Source of the DNA: Breviolum minutum Mf 1.05b.01
Lineage: Eukaryota > Sar > Dinophyceae > Suessiales > Symbiodiniaceae
Direction: 5' to 3'
DNA: 64,000 nucleotides
NCBI GenBank assembly: GCA_000507305.1
Contig: DF241774.1
Location: forward strand, 1 to 64,000
This document shows, piece by piece, positions 25,070-38,085 of this stretch; positions within the stretch are counted from its first letter, which is position 1, and every line of letters starts with the position of its first letter. The notes under the pieces were generated by a model. It was not told the DNA's origin and did no database searches. It saw only the letters and a list, made by a program, of their open reading frames with translations. A program made the position numbers and the translations under genes.

Positions 25070-25536
25070 CCTTTTTACCCTGATTTTGTATGTTTGTTTG
25101 TAAGGCTTTTTTCACCTTGTGGACATGGGTCACTGTTTGTTGCTTGCACGTGTGTATATATATATATCGCATGTTACATGATCCTTATTTGTTTTTTTGG
25201 TATTGAAACATTAGAATCTATAGATAAGTGTTTCTTGATCCGTGGGTTTGTGCTAAAAGGGCCATGACATGCTTTTGATTCAGGGGGATGGCGGCGGCCA
25301 GTTTTCTGGTTCCAGATGAAGCTGTGCATTCTCCTTGATCTTTGCTCTCCCAAAGGAACGACTGAAACACATATTAAATAGTCCTTCCCAACATGTGGCC
25401 TATGTTTTTTCGGGAATTTTTGGAGGTTGGTGAAATAATTGTAATTCACCCAGCATGTTTTGTTTTAGTTGGTTGGTTTGATAATTAATCCTTTCCCACG
25501 GCATTAAGGGTATTGAGGCACAATGTTGTATCTCAG

Positions 25537-26516
25537 GCGGCAAAGATGAGCGTATATGGCTCATCAGCATTGGATAAGGTGAAATCTCGTGGCTTGGACT
25601 TGGCTGATGGAGTTAGATGTATGGGTTCTTCAGGTCTTTGGCAAGGAAGAAATATCAGAAATGCGTAAGCATGCCCTAAAAAGTTCAAACAAATGCAACT
25701 TTGCCAATGGCCTTGCGACCTTACCTGAGTGTTTGTTTTTTTGTGGATTGGAAATTGGAAATTAATATGCTGTACATATATTATATAAATATATACTCCC
25801 CTAGGAACTAACATATCCCCCTTACAAGGTGCTTTTGAGTCGATGATTACCCTTTACCCCAAGGTTCCTTGAGGATACATATAATCCATTGCCGGAATAC
25901 ATGTTAGCGATGTCCGGAGCTGTTTTCTTTTGTTAACTAGTAGAGTCCTGCATGATGGGAGATTATGGTGGACCTATCACCGTGGTTGTTCTAGTTACAT
26001 GTTAGTTTCCATTTGAGGATTTAGGGTTTACTATGAAGTAGCGGGTCAAATAGGGAATTAATGCTATAAGAACTAGAACCTTAAATTTCACGTTTTTTAC
26101 TCACATATAATGTGTGTTTTCCTCCCATTGCCCGAAAAAATGAATCCAACATACATCTATACTCACAATATATAATTCTTCTTTTTTCCGAACTGCCATC
26201 CTTCATCATCACCTGCGGCATCATGCGGCTATGGTTTCAACAACTCAGCAGTGATACGAAGGGGGCACAAGAGGCAGCTACTGGCTGTTTGGAACCAAAA
26301 TCACCAGCAAATCATAGGGTAGTTAGTCAACAGGGTGTGTTCATTGGATACATCAAGATTAATCGATATTGACAGGATAATAACAAATAACAATCAATTT
26401 AACTTCAACTGTAACTCGTTTTTCAATTAGATGACTTCCCTTACAGTGAGCGCCTTCTTTGGGGTCATGTTTTCCATAAAGTTCCACGTGGTTTCTCAAT
26501 CACCACCGTGCGTTAA
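25537..26516 (+). CDS. Unrecognised protein, four in-phase exons
   Basis: Exons 25537-25578 (AAKMSVYGSSALDK), 25634-25664 (VFGKEEISEM), 26252-26318 (IRRGHKRQLLAVWNQNHQQI) and 26447-26516 (ERLLWGHVFHKVPRGF, ending SITTVR and TAA). All three introns are GT-AG (AAG|GTGAAA, C|GTAAGC, GG|GTAGTT) and phases 0, 1 and 2 match at each join, which is strong evidence for a real gene. The ATG within the first exon could be the start, or exons may precede it. Basic, about 70 residues visible. It lies directly upstream of the 14-3-3 gene on the same strand. No family recognised. Confidence 0.6.
25792..25879. repeat. Family B inverted-repeat element
   Basis: Left TATACTCCCCTAGGAACTAA, inner motif GAGTCGATGATT shared with the copy at 52615, right CCTTGAGGATA. 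Arms partly decayed. It lies in the intron between the exons at 25634 and 26252. Confidence 0.55.
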
Positions 26517-27051
26517 ACACAATTTAAAAACAAAAAATCACCGAGGTGCTGACATTTTTGCCTCGTTGGGCTTTGATGATCAACACATTTTCGGAGTGGA
26601 CGGCTTGGTGCGGGACGAAATTTTCGGATCCCGTGGGGCGTTTGTGTCAACTTTGTTGTTTGCACAAATGGGTGCATGTTAGTTGGCAGTTGTTGGAAAT
26701 TTGAGGGTGAGATCATCTTGAAAATTGGTGGTCCTTGAATGATATCATTTCTTAAAAGTAAGAGTTCAGACTCTGTTTGTTTTGGCGGAAGAGTTCAAGC
26801 AGAATCACCACAACAATCAGCTGTTTGTTGGAAACTTGAGTTCCAACACAAGTATCACCGCAATTTGGTGCCTTTTTTAGTGAGCAACAACTGCAAACAC
26901 TTCAGGTGTAGTTCAATTTTCCCGCGGATATTTCGATTTTTCGCTGCTTTTGGGCTCCAGTTGGTGTGTGAAACAACCCGCCAACTTTTCCAACCATCCC
27001 GGCACGGGAGACCGGCACCACCATCCCGGGGGGGTTTTGTTTTCACGCGCC

Positions 27052-30000
27052 ATGGATGAGATGATCTTGGTGACCCTTGCACGGGTGGCGGAACGCGCTG
27101 AACGTTATGATGAGATGGCAGATTTTATGAAACAACGTGTATCTTGGACAAAGGGGAAATGGTTGAAGGGTTTGCATCGTTTGCTAGGCCCCTTTTTGGC
27201 CCCATTTTTCTTTGATGTTCCTGGGTGGGTTTACCATCAATTACCTCCCAAGTCCAGGATTTGAGACCTGATGGGCCTGATGGGTGGTAAGTGTAGTCAG
27301 GTTTCAGTAGAGAATCACCTTGAAAGAAGCAAGATGAAACACAATACCCCTTGGTACACAAGGTGATGCTAGTTTTTTCCCACCTTCATGTTCATCATCA
27401 TGAGATTGTTTCTTTAAAACATGTTTTTTTTTTTTTCTGAGGCTTTCTTTTGCCAATGTCAGCGGCATATTGCATGGCACTTTTGATCCTGGATTGTGTT
27501 CGTCCTGAAACATAATAACCAAAATGGTTTGCATTGACTGCATATGCCCTGAAGTCTGAGACTATGAAAAATCATATTCACCAAGACTTCTTGATTTCGA
27601 CCCTTGACTGTACAAGTATATAGAGTCATAAAGTGGTTTTGTAACGCAGTTTACATTGCGTGTGGACCATTTTATGGATATAATATGACGTAGATGGTTT
27701 TTTTTTCGACATATTTTTATCGCACAGCATAATCGTATTTATGTCTTGCAAGTATATGATCTCAAATTCCATATGCATAAATTATGATATACATGTTACA
27801 TGATATACACATCTTGTTTGTCTCCCTTCAAAGTCATCCAATATGCACTTTGTATGTTTCATGTGCATATGGGCCAGCCAACCATGGGACCTTCGGGTCT
27901 CCCCCAGGTGCAGGTGGGTTCAGCTTTGAATCCGGAGGACCTGAGGGATGGGTGAGGAACGTCAGTTTTCCAACTGTCAAAGTTGGGTGGAGATTCAATT
28001 TGGTACTAGCCCTAAGGCCCTACTACCCCTACCTTAAATCTCCTTAATGTTGGGTGGTGGATAACCCCCAAAAAAAATCATTTCCGTAATTTCCGATCAA
28101 GTTGATACTAGCCGTTTCGGTGGCTAGGAACGTGACATGTTCTCCGCAGCCTTCAAGAACAGTTTGACCGAGCGCCGCCACGCCGTGCGTGTGGCTGCGG
28201 GCGTGGAACAGATGGAAATGGCGGAAGGCGGCGGAAGCGTTTCGAGGGCTGGTCGGATCAGAAGGGCTGGTCGTAAAAGCGACATATATTGGTGTAAATT
28301 GTTCTAAATAGATCTTCACAAAATAAGAGGAACGTAGATAGCCCATAGAATTTAGCGCGGTTTCAGGATGATATCGATGACTTCATTTCTCCAGGGACGA
28401 GGAATGTAGTTATTGGACCATGACACATGTGCCATCACGTACCGCATGAACTTTACTAGCAGAGGATGTGTGTCAAATTATGATCGCAGTGGAAGTCTTT
28501 TTTTGTTTAGGAACAGGGGTGATCTAAAGAACCTGTGAGGCTTTCAGAAGAAAAAAGAGTCTCTCTCCAACAATCACCATGATCGAACATGCATCCCTTC
28601 AACAAAAACTACACGCAACATTGATTGTCATGTTCCATCTCTTAATGATACTTAAGCAATTGGCATTACATTTGGGTCATTGATTCAGAATCAATATAAC
28701 ATACTATTTAGTTTTATACGTCGATGATCTTCTATGAAGACAACATGTCCTTTGTAGCTTCGAACAAAACCCACCAACCAATGAGACCTAAAAAACGCAG
28801 CTCCTGACCAGGTAGAGATGCCTATGCTTCCTTGGCTGGAGGTTACCGCTCGAAGATGGAGGACGGGCGGGACCCCGCTGGAAGTTGATTGGACTGCTGG
28901 CGGCTGCTGGTGGTTTGGTTGGTGGCCCTTGTAAAGAGTTCAATTTAAGATCTGGCTTTAAGATCTGGAGTATATTTGATCCATGGTTCGAAAATCCAAT
29001 GTATAACTAAGATCCATCATCTAGATAGATACGTCATTGAATACATCATTTCGACCACACTATTCTTTTGATATATGCATGACGTGAGTTCTACTGGTTT
29101 GATATTTGATTCCCTCCACTTTTATTGCAGCATTCCTTGACTTCGGCAAAAAAAAGGCGGAATTGCAAGAGATTTGCTCCAATGCGCTAAATTTGCACCT
29201 TGGATGACATGACACGCGAGGAAGGTGGTGACATATCATTTGCGGTACACCCCCTGAAAATTAATTAAGATGGAACATAACAATGGAGGTGGATGGAAGA
29301 TCATGTTCCTTTAAAAATGGGTGATTTTTTAGGTTCCATGTTGATTTTCCAGGGTATAAAGAAGGGACGGAAATTATCAACAGATGGTGGTTAGGTGTTT
29401 TTTTAAACAAAGATTGAAAAATGGGTGCCTTTGTTTAACAAACAAATCATTCCACCATGCTTACCCAACCTTTTGATCATGAAAAACAAATATGGTCATA
29501 TGGTGCTTCCAAGCAGTGAGCCATGATGTTTTCCTGATGTTGAAATTTGCGCAGGGTGAAGGATTTGATTTGTAGATCTTCAAGTTGCCTGTAGGCTGTA
29601 GGTCATTGGAAGATGTGGAGGTTGGCAGGTAGGTAGGTTACTTTATGGATTCACGGATTCGTTGCTTCCAGCTGTTTTTTTCCCCGAAAAAAAATGTCAA
29701 TACCGGACGGGTTTGGTGTCAAATTAAGTTGAAGGTTTGTTGTATATCGACCCTTTTCCGGGAAAACTACCAAACAGTGTTTTGTTTTGATGTTGGATTT
29801 GAACAGCTCATATGTTGGTATCCTGTCCCATCATGTGGTATTGTTTGTTCGTTTTCGTTGTATTTGGTATCTAGCGATCCTGATTGGAAGAAACTTGTCA
29901 TGCAGTTCATCTTCCCAAGTTGATGATGCCATTGAGAAACTACAATTAGCTGCTGAGTGAGGGATAACCCCCCCAATTCTTAGAGAATTTTCCATCTTTA

Positions 30001-30889
30001 TGTGATGGGTATGGTAGACATTATTGGAGGGGATGATTCCGAGCTGCAGCTGCTGGGATCAAACATAGCCCTTACCTTATCACTGATTACCTACCTGTCA
30101 CTTACCACTTATCACGTTACCTTCCTTGACACTAAAATGTTTGCACCTCAAAAACAATGCTTGGAAGATGATTTTGTTTTTGGGATGGCTTTTTTTCAGG
30201 GGCAAACCGTTACTTTCAGGGAGGATATCTCCCTTGAATTTGTCCACATTTAGTCAGGGAGCTGGGACCAACCCCATGATGGTAAAAAATTGGTATCAAA
30301 TCTTACGATTTCATCATAGGGATGTTACATGGATGTTTAGGTATTGATACGACTTCATGTACCCTCCAGTAAACTAACATAACCATAGAAAATCTCAATT
30401 TTCCCGGTAAATACCATCAAAATGGTGGATTTTGAAGGGCTATATTAGTTTCAGGGAGGATATTTCCTACGGTCCTTCGAGCCCTTCGTCAGCGAAGCTC
30501 GCTGCTCGGAGGCTGGCCACATTGGTGGCTTCGTCAGAGCCAGGAGAGGCAAAGACATTTTTCTTGAAGATGCAAGGAGATTATTATCGTCACTTGGCTG
30601 TCAAGTTGTCAAGTGGTGAGAAATGGTTAGAAGTTAGGTTAGAGTTGAACAACAGTTTAAAACCATAGTTGGATGTTGTGATTAATGATGATTAATGGTC
30701 AAAGGTTACTGTTTGGTTGCATACCATTGCTTTCAAAATGTGATTGGATACTCCGACTAGCAAGGTTTATATCTGGGGTGGGTAGTCAAATTCGTGCGCC
30801 AGTGCGCTCCGAGCAGTCCGTAAGAGCTGGTGCAAAAGAAAAGCATGTGAAAGCTTGCCAGCATGGAGTGAGATACCCCAAATGTAGTT

Positions 30890-30932
<43 letters not shown>

Positions 30933-33900
30933 GAGTAGGAGGAGTAGGAGTAGTAGGAGTAGTAGTAGTAGTAGTAGTAGCAGGCTCAGGTGCTTCAATA
31001 GAACTCTACCTGCTCATGTTCCAATTATTTCCAATTATTTGTTCAGCTTTCGTGGATAAAATTGAAAAGTGGATACCCAAAGACTCCCAAACATGTACCA
31101 GTAACAATACCTAATTAAAATTCCTACTATCACTTTCATTGGCAATTACATAAAAGAGAGAAGTCTACCCCGTTAACAAGGCTCCCTATCAACAAGGCCG
31201 AGATTTCGGGATTCCAAGATATGCCGTTTTCGATTCTCAGGTTATTTGGCAGAATGGACGACCGGACCTGCCAAGAGTGAAGTGGCCGGGCAGGTGGACC
31301 CGAACGGTGTGACGGTGTCGGATGGGATGGCTGGTAAGGTGGTTCCCCCCAGATGCTTGAGTTTTGAAGCCAAGGAACATATGATTAAATATATAGTATT
31401 ATTATCATATATTTATATATAATATATATATATATAGTTAAACAGAATCCTCAAACACTTTGTTTTCAACAATAAAGGGAAGATGGGCTGTTTTTTCTTG
31501 GAGGGAAATATTGGCATATCTTTTTTGGAAACCTTGTGAATCTCATAGTATGAATACGCATGGCAGGGTATTTGATCATGGAAGGCTTTGTCGAGGCTAA
31601 AGTCTCATCAATTGTTTCCATCTAGTTGGTGAGGAAAGTTGGGTTTTAACTATGTTAGGCAGGTGTTTATGGTAGATGTTGTTTTTGGAGGGGAAGCTTT
31701 TGTATTTGCGAAGCACACCACTACTTACCTTTCCAACTTGGCTGGAGGGAACCGAAGGCAGTGGGTCAAGTTTTTAACCATGAATCAGGAGGGTTATGGA
31801 TTTATCTTACCTAAGACATGCCCCATAAAACAATGCCATGTGTGAAGGGTTGCCTTAAGTCATGAATGGTGTGTTACACCCTTGCACCCCACAAGCTCCA
31901 ATGGTACCCTGGTACGACTCAAAATCAGGCATCATGAATGAGAGAAAGGGGCCAAAAATGGACTGGCTAATCTTAAAACAGGATGAATCAGGAAAACACA
32001 ACCCTTTTTGAAGACGAAAGTGAACTCATCATAACTTATCCTCATATTTTGCGCCAAACTCACTTTTGAAACTATGTTTGTTCATTTTCCGACATGGGAA
32101 ACATACTCCAAACCTTAAGGGCTGGCATTTTTGTTGTGCTCACCGCAGGCCATGGAAGTTTACAAATCAGGCGGGTCAGTTGCTGCTTGTGTCCAAAAGG
32201 AAGGCATAACCCAAGCCTCAAGCTGGACTTTTCTTCAAGAAATGTTGTCATATATACGTCAGGGGATGCTGAATTGGGATAAGGGATTTTCCCTTTATCT
32301 TTCCTCATCTCTCGGAAAACGCGTAAGAAGTGTTGTCTGGATTTGTTGTCAGGGATTGATGATGTGGAGATAATATGCCTGACACGACGTTAGGATAGAA
32401 ACATGTTATGACTTGCTATGCTGTTTCTGTGTGACTTGTTTAACTCGTTTTTTTGAATTATGCTTTACGGATAAGCTTCGATTTGAATCGAATAGACTGT
32501 ATGTGTTGATTACCAGCACGTTCAACTTGCAATTTGATAAAGCGCTCCATCAAGATTTGTTCAAAATATCCCCCGGCTGGACAGGCTGGAAATGGCAGCT
32601 TTGAATCATGTGCAACCTACAAGCTAGATGGTGGTTTCGAATGTTCTATATATATGTTTACCCCTGCCTGGGGAGATGATCCAATTTTTCAAATGGTTTG
32701 AAACCACCAACGTGTTCCTTCACTTCGGAACTGTTTCTATTGCTCTTGTTAGATGAGGTTTAACGCTACCTCAGACACGCAAATCATCAGCAATCAGTAA
32801 CGTCAGAAGCAACATTATATGATCCACGGTGTTTATATACGTATACATATTTATATTTATTTACGTGCACCATCATGCACCCCAAAACATCTTGGGGTTG
32901 TTTCTAAGACTCTCCTAGTACAAACCAATATAAGCTAGACAATCCTGCCAAGTGCATGCACTTCATTTTCGATGTGTTGGGTAATTTTCGTCAACGTCAA
33001 TGTAGCAGCTGTTTTTGTTTATCGGTATAACACCATATCATCAATGCTCCCATATTATCACCATATAACCCCCCTCGGATGAGATGTGCTGCCTTGAGGT
33101 ATGGGAGAGGCAATGTCATTACCAACCGCACATCCTGTATCTCGGCATCCCTCGGGACTTGTTGTGTTGAAAGAACCCAGTCGGCGCCGCAGGGAGCTCC
33201 CCATCAATGGGTCCGGCTGTTCACAATCCATGGCTGCCAAGGTCCGACTGGGTTTGGCCTTAAACTTCTCGGTGTTCCTCCATGAGGTGTTGAAGGACGA
33301 GCTTCAGCAGCTGCATCCCAGTCATATTGAAGTCGGACCATAGGATCTCATTGGAAATATAGGAATGGATGATGGATGGTAGATGATATCCTTTTGAACA
33401 TGAAGAGTTCTCTCTCTCTCTCTCTGATTTTATATTTTTATATATACATTATATACCTTTTCTTGATAGACATGTAGGACTGGAACAAAGAACTCCATTA
33501 AAGTGGTTTCAAACATTTTTGATTTTAAGATTGGGGAAGATGTCCTAATTTGACTGAATCTTTCTGGAGTGGATTGAATTTTCCAACCACACACAATGAT
33601 GATTCAGGGGGAATTCGGAGTGCCATGGTCAATATTGGAGCCATCATCACCAAGTCGATGGACCCTTTCCACCTCCATGTTTTTTGGGAAGGACACGGAT
33701 CATGCAGTGGCCACGGCTACAGATGCCTTGAATGCCGCCAGTGCAGGGATTGAGGATATTCCCGAAGAATCACGTAATGATACTGGGCAGCAGGGTTGGA
33801 GTTTGGAAAGGCAGGAGGAGTGTGACCACAGATGATTGGCGTCCTATAACACTTATTTGTTAGAAAAAACAGGGTTATCAGTTACCAGGCATTCCATCCA

Positions 33901-34879
33901 TCACTTTGTGCAACAATTTTACAAATTGTGGATTTCCATTGCCATGTCAGATTGAGGGTGCATGGCACAAGTGATCACAAGTGAGTGTCTAGACTAGACC
34001 CATATGAGACTATGATCCAGTACGTTTGTGTGTTAAAAGGTTCACAGCTTTCAGCAGAATTTGCGGGCCCCCCATCTTTCAAACCTACTCGACTGTTTCA
34101 ATTTGTTTTCCTACCACTACTGTTGATAAGATAGATCCTACTACCAGTCGATATGCGGCATATTTTCAAACAGGTGTTCTAGCCATTCTTATCAACGCTC
34201 AAAAAAGTTTCATGTGTCTCAATTGGTTGGGTCTTGTCCATCAAGAGTATCATGTTTTAATCCTTTTCATTATTCAAATCCGTATCTACCCATGCATCGT
34301 AGATAGTCCTCCATCCTGATCCTTGCTATTTTCGTTCCTTAAGAAAGATCATCCGCCCCCGGTGGGGAAATTTCTGGCTAGCAAGCTACAGATGGCCAAT
34401 TGTTTTTTCACTAGCATCATTGATCATGTTGTTTTGTTCTGCGGGCAGAGGTTAACGGGAATATATATATATATATATTTAGTACTATACAGACTATACA
34501 CGGCTTTGGTTTGTGCACCTCAAGTTTCAACTTCTCTCTCTCTACATTTTTCAAAGTATATGAATCTAATTATATATATACGATTTGGGGTTCTATGGCT
34601 TAGGCATCCTGTCAGGGAGAAATCAAACTTATTTTGCATGGCGGGCAATATTATGATGTTATGATTGATAATTGTATTCATTTTTTGGGGGAACGTTGAA
34701 ACAAGACCGCTTAGATGTATACCGTTTCTTTTCGTTATGAAACCACAATGTGTGTGCTTGTTGTTGAAGCGTTCGCGCTTAGAATAGAGCTCGGCAGATT
34801 TCAGATGTCCATCGCCAAGGATTCGATCATCACCATGCAGCTTTTGAACGACAATCTCACGTTATGGTCCGCACAGTAA
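27052..34879 (+). CDS. 14-3-3 family phosphopeptide-binding adaptor
   Basis: Start ATG at 27052 in GCGCCATGG. Exons: 27052-27138 (VTLARVAERAERYDEMADFM), 27908-27946, 28128-28227 (DMFSAAFKNSLTERRHAVRV), 28812-28861 (SLAGGYRSKME), 29157-29202 (AELQEICSNALNL), 30493-30615 (TFFLKMQGDYYRHLAV), 31253-31293, 32149-32170 (AMEVYKS), about 33239-33295 (VRLGLALNFSVFLHEVLK), 33692-33778, 34820-34879 (SIITMQLLNDNLTLW). Donors are GT 3, GC 2, GA 5; phases match except around 32170-33239, where one boundary or exon is missing. Phosphate contacts Lys (AFKN), both Arg and the two Asn are kept, but the usual Tyr of RYL is His. It may end SAQ-TAA at 34879, or a GC donor there may lead to an acidic tail exon near 35100. 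Dimeric cytosolic adaptor. Confidence 0.92.
29246..29358. repeat. Family D inverted-repeat element in a 14-3-3 intron
   Basis: Left TACACCCCCTGAAAATTAAT...ATGGAACATAA, right AGGTTCCATGTTGATTTTCC then AGGGTATA. Inner GATCATG/CATGTTCC also pair. A close second copy is at 46359-46469. Inside intron 29203-30492. Confidence 0.75.
30359..30463. repeat. Family B element in a 14-3-3 intron
   Basis: Left GTACCCTCCAGTAAACTAAC, right GCTATATTAGTTTCAGGGA then GGATAT: inverted arms. Inside intron 29203-30492, ending 29 bp before the acceptor. A lone similar arm (CAGGGAGGATATCTCCC) lies at 30218-30234. Confidence 0.7.
30886..30980. repeat. TAG/TAGGAG trinucleotide microsatellite
   Basis: About 30 TAG-type triplets with AGG interruptions, in intron 30616-31252 of the 14-3-3 gene. 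Source of the poly-Ser and poly-Leu frames there. Confidence 0.9.
31391..31436. repeat. AT-rich dinucleotide tract
   Basis: ATAT/TATA run in the intron between 14-3-3 exons at 31253 and 32149. Similar shorter tracts occur near 7444, 13888, 25153, 34461, 41790-41830, 60963 and 63332. Confidence 0.7.
32624..32711. repeat. Family A element in a 14-3-3 intron
   Basis: Left CTAGATGGTGGTTTCGAA, core TTTACCCCTGCCTGGGGAGA, right ATGGTTTGAAACCACCAAC. It lacks the TTTGACTCATATT segment present in longer copies. Confidence 0.75.
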
Positions 34880-37441
34880 TACTGTACCCAGCAACCACCA
34901 GAAGTACAGTGCTTCACTGTGGCGGATGCTGCAGTGGCAGGTGATGTGTAGATGTTTCGAGTGATAGTGTGCATGTCGATTTCCGTTTCGCAACGTCAAC
35001 CAAAGAGGATCGAAAAAAAAACGTGGCAAGAAATATCAGCAGCGTGTGCGACCAAATTTGCAGCTTTGAACCGTGCAGCGTCTATTTAATTCGAGAGAGA
35101 GATGATGATGATCTTCTTGATGACGAATTGTCGACGATGTTTCAGGTGAATCAAGGAGATCGATTAAGACTTCATGAGCAAATTCTCCTTCCAGTCTTTT
35201 GGCTGACCGTTAGACTCATCGTTAGATTTGCATAGATTTGCTGTTTCACTGGAGTGTGATGGAGGGAAAGGGGTTAGATTGGGGGTAAGGTGAATTGCTC
35301 ATGGATTTGTGGTTGTTGTATTGAAGGGGTATATATATATAGTTTGTTGGTTTGTGTGAGAAGTTGATAGATGGGTTGTTATATATTTATTTGACATTTA
35401 CTGAGGATGCAGATACACATTGCCACAGGAATGGAGTTCGACATTTGTGTATGTAGTAGATATGGCCCTGACATCGTATATTGGAATTGTATGAAATTGT
35501 TTGTAAATTGTTTGTTTGACTTCGTCATTTAACTGGTATCAACACTATTCATACAGCCATGCCATGAATGACTCCTCATGGCCACCAGTGATAAACCTTT
35601 CATGGTTGCATGAACAATTTGCAAGTTGAAATGACTCCGGTTGTTGGGTGCATTTATTGTTTACGAATCTTCAAACATAACATGAATTTCCAACATCGTG
35701 TCCTCCAAGAAGGCATCATTTCAGAAGGTTAGAGCATTTCCCTACAATGAAACCCTCAAAAAGACGTTTGGACCATGAAACCGGAATAAACACCTTGAGG
35801 ATGGAGATTGGATATCTTCATGTATACAGTTGATGAACAAAAATCTTGCACCACCGGGGGATGTAAAGAAAAAATAAAGCTCTTGAAAAATGGGAGATAA
35901 ACCCTTTAAAACCTATAAAAACATATAAAAACCCTATATCAACTACTTTTCCCTCCACCGGTTCTTTGGAACGCCGGCATTTTCTGGTTGAAAAATCCCA
36001 TCCTTCCCCAGCTATTGGAAAAAACCAACCGAGGCGGGCGACCGAACCCATGGCATCGAGGTTTCGGGGTGTTTTTTTGGGGATGGAAATCTAGGTGTTT
36101 TTTTTTTGAAGAGAAAGATCATCAAGGATTTTCCTATAAAAAGGTGGGATTACCAGCCCCAATATGAGGAGTTTAGGCCATAGATGGTGGCAACTCAAAT
36201 ATTTATTATTTTTCACCCCTACTTGGGGGAAGATAATCCAATTTGACGAGCATATTTTTCACATGGGTTGGTTCAACCACCAACTAGTTATATATAGCTT
36301 GGGCCCATGACTGTGAATTGTTATATGTGAATGCATGATTCGCTATATGCTGGATTTTTTGAACATGTTTTCGCTGTGGTGATCGATGGTAAGCTAGAAG
36401 TAAAGATGTTTATATACGTGCACATATTTGCAGCATATTCCATGTATTAAATGCTGAACCCCAATTTGAGGTTGCAGAAAAACCCTGCAGAACAAGTCCT
36501 TGTAACACTTCAGTAGATGAATCTGTACTGCGGGAGATGCTACTGTGCCCTTTGGGGATTTGGGATACCTGCATGAAATTTCAGGGATGAAAGAAAACCT
36601 ATGTTATCCTTGGGTTGTGATTCAATCTAGTATAAAAACCAACAAATTTATACAAATTTTAGGGTGTCCCCAATGTTGTGATTTGCGATGAGCCGAGATA
36701 ATTCCTCAGTTCAACATGTTTTGTGAATGACATGTTCTTTCCCATTCCAAACTGAGACACGTCCAAACCCAAATATTTTCGGTGTATAGAGATGAGATGG
36801 ACAATATCCCAAGCGTTTTTAGGAGGCATCCCTTCAGTATATCATACACCCCAGTATCACTTCCCCAAAAAAGTCGCAAGCGAAAAGAAGCTTCAAGAAA
36901 AATATTTGTACATTAAGGGGCGGTTCCCTTGAAAGATAGTCTTCACCGAGATCGTGGAATGAAAACCCACAAAGTTTTGCTAAGTGGCCGTGAAAGTCGG
37001 GTCTAACCCCCTAAATCTATTACAACAGTTAGTAGGATCTATGTGGGGGGTAACAAAAGCTACTTCTTGGTGACCCGCAAGATAACCACCCTTGTTTGTT
37101 AGATTTGGTGTTTGGTTATATCGCTTTGCTGGAGTACCCCTAGTCACCCCTAGTTAAACAGACAAGGGTTACTGTTCACTCTATGTGAATTATAGCCACT
37201 CCATGCCATGTCACCCCAGAACGTAGCTTCATAAATCCGAAGGCAAATGGCCTTATTTCAGCAATTTTTGGTTTGGTGAGATACCATCTTTACTAACTCA
37301 GAATGGGTGTTTTTAGTTGGTGCTTTGTTCTCCCATTGTAGTGTTTTTGATGTTTTTTGCAACCCGTCCTTGCCACACTATGAAGGCATTTAGATTACTG
37401 GATTCGTGGTAGCACGTTTACTGTTATCTTTGTCATGGCAG
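34880..37441. other. Unassigned stretch after the 14-3-3 gene
   Basis: Holds a possible acidic 14-3-3 tail exon near 35098-35135 (DDDDLLDDEL), the family A copy at 36181-36289, AT tracts near 35329 and short repeats of CCCCTAG type near 37130-37155. No other block with both splice signals and coding character was found. Confidence 0.35.
36181..36289. repeat. Family A element (long form)
   Basis: Left TAGATGGTGGCAACTCAAAT, core TTTCACCCCTACTTGGGGGA and TTTGACGAGCATATTTTTCA, right GTTGGTTCAACCACCAACTA. Most similar to the copy at 20119. Confidence 0.75.
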
Positions 37442-37546
37442 AAATTATCCAGCCAAGTATGCCAGGCCTTGATGATGAAAGAAGGTGATGCTCAAAAGCT
37501 AAAGCCTGTGGCCAACATCTCAGCTTTGGGAACTGAAATTTGCTGA
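37442..37546 (+). CDS. Unrecognised terminal exon
   Basis: After an ATGGCAG acceptor: 34 codons (LSSQVCQALMMKEGDAQKLK then PVANISALGTEIC) ending at TGA. Open in one frame with sensible composition; upstream exons of this gene were not found. The stop could be bypassed if a donor lies before it. No family recognised. Confidence 0.4.
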   Translation, partial: KLSSQVCQALMMKEGDAQKLKPVANISALGTEIC

Positions 37547-37754
37547 AAGAGGTGGAAATGAAAAAGAAAGACTTGGTGACTTATTTGATGTCCAGTGTAT
37601 ATGATGCAACATGCACATGTCCATAAATTTTACCTGAATTTGCGCACCAAAAACTGCAACCGGATGAATTCACAACCTCGAAATAACAGCTTTGATCGCT
37701 TCCGAAGTCCCATGGGATTGATATCCTTATGAAACTACTCCCTATGTGAGGTTT

Positions 37755-37853
37755 CCTAGGTGGTGGTTTCAAAGATTTTATTTTTATCCCTACTTGGGGA
37801 AATAATCTAATTTGACTATAGTGATATTTGTCAAGTGGGTTGAAACCACCAAC
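37755..37853. repeat. Family A element
   Basis: Left CCTAGGTGGTGGTTTCAAA, core TTTTTATCCCTACTTGGGGA and CTAATTTGACTATAG, right GGGTTGAAACCACCAACT. Close to the copy at 47688. Confidence 0.8.
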
Positions 37854-38085
37854 TCATGGGTTTATGCGTTTGATGCTATCCTCTGAAGAGGTCAAAGAAG
37901 TCACGAAAAGTATTTGGAGTTTTTTTTGCCAAGCGACCTTACCAATCTTTGAAGAAACAGTTTTTTTGAGAAGGATTTGTTGTTCTGTGCAAGTTTTGTA
38001 CCCACTTTCACACAGAATCACAGAATCTATCCGAAGAGGTGGTTGCCCCCATGTCCCAATGTGCAGAAATTGCTAAGGAGAAACG

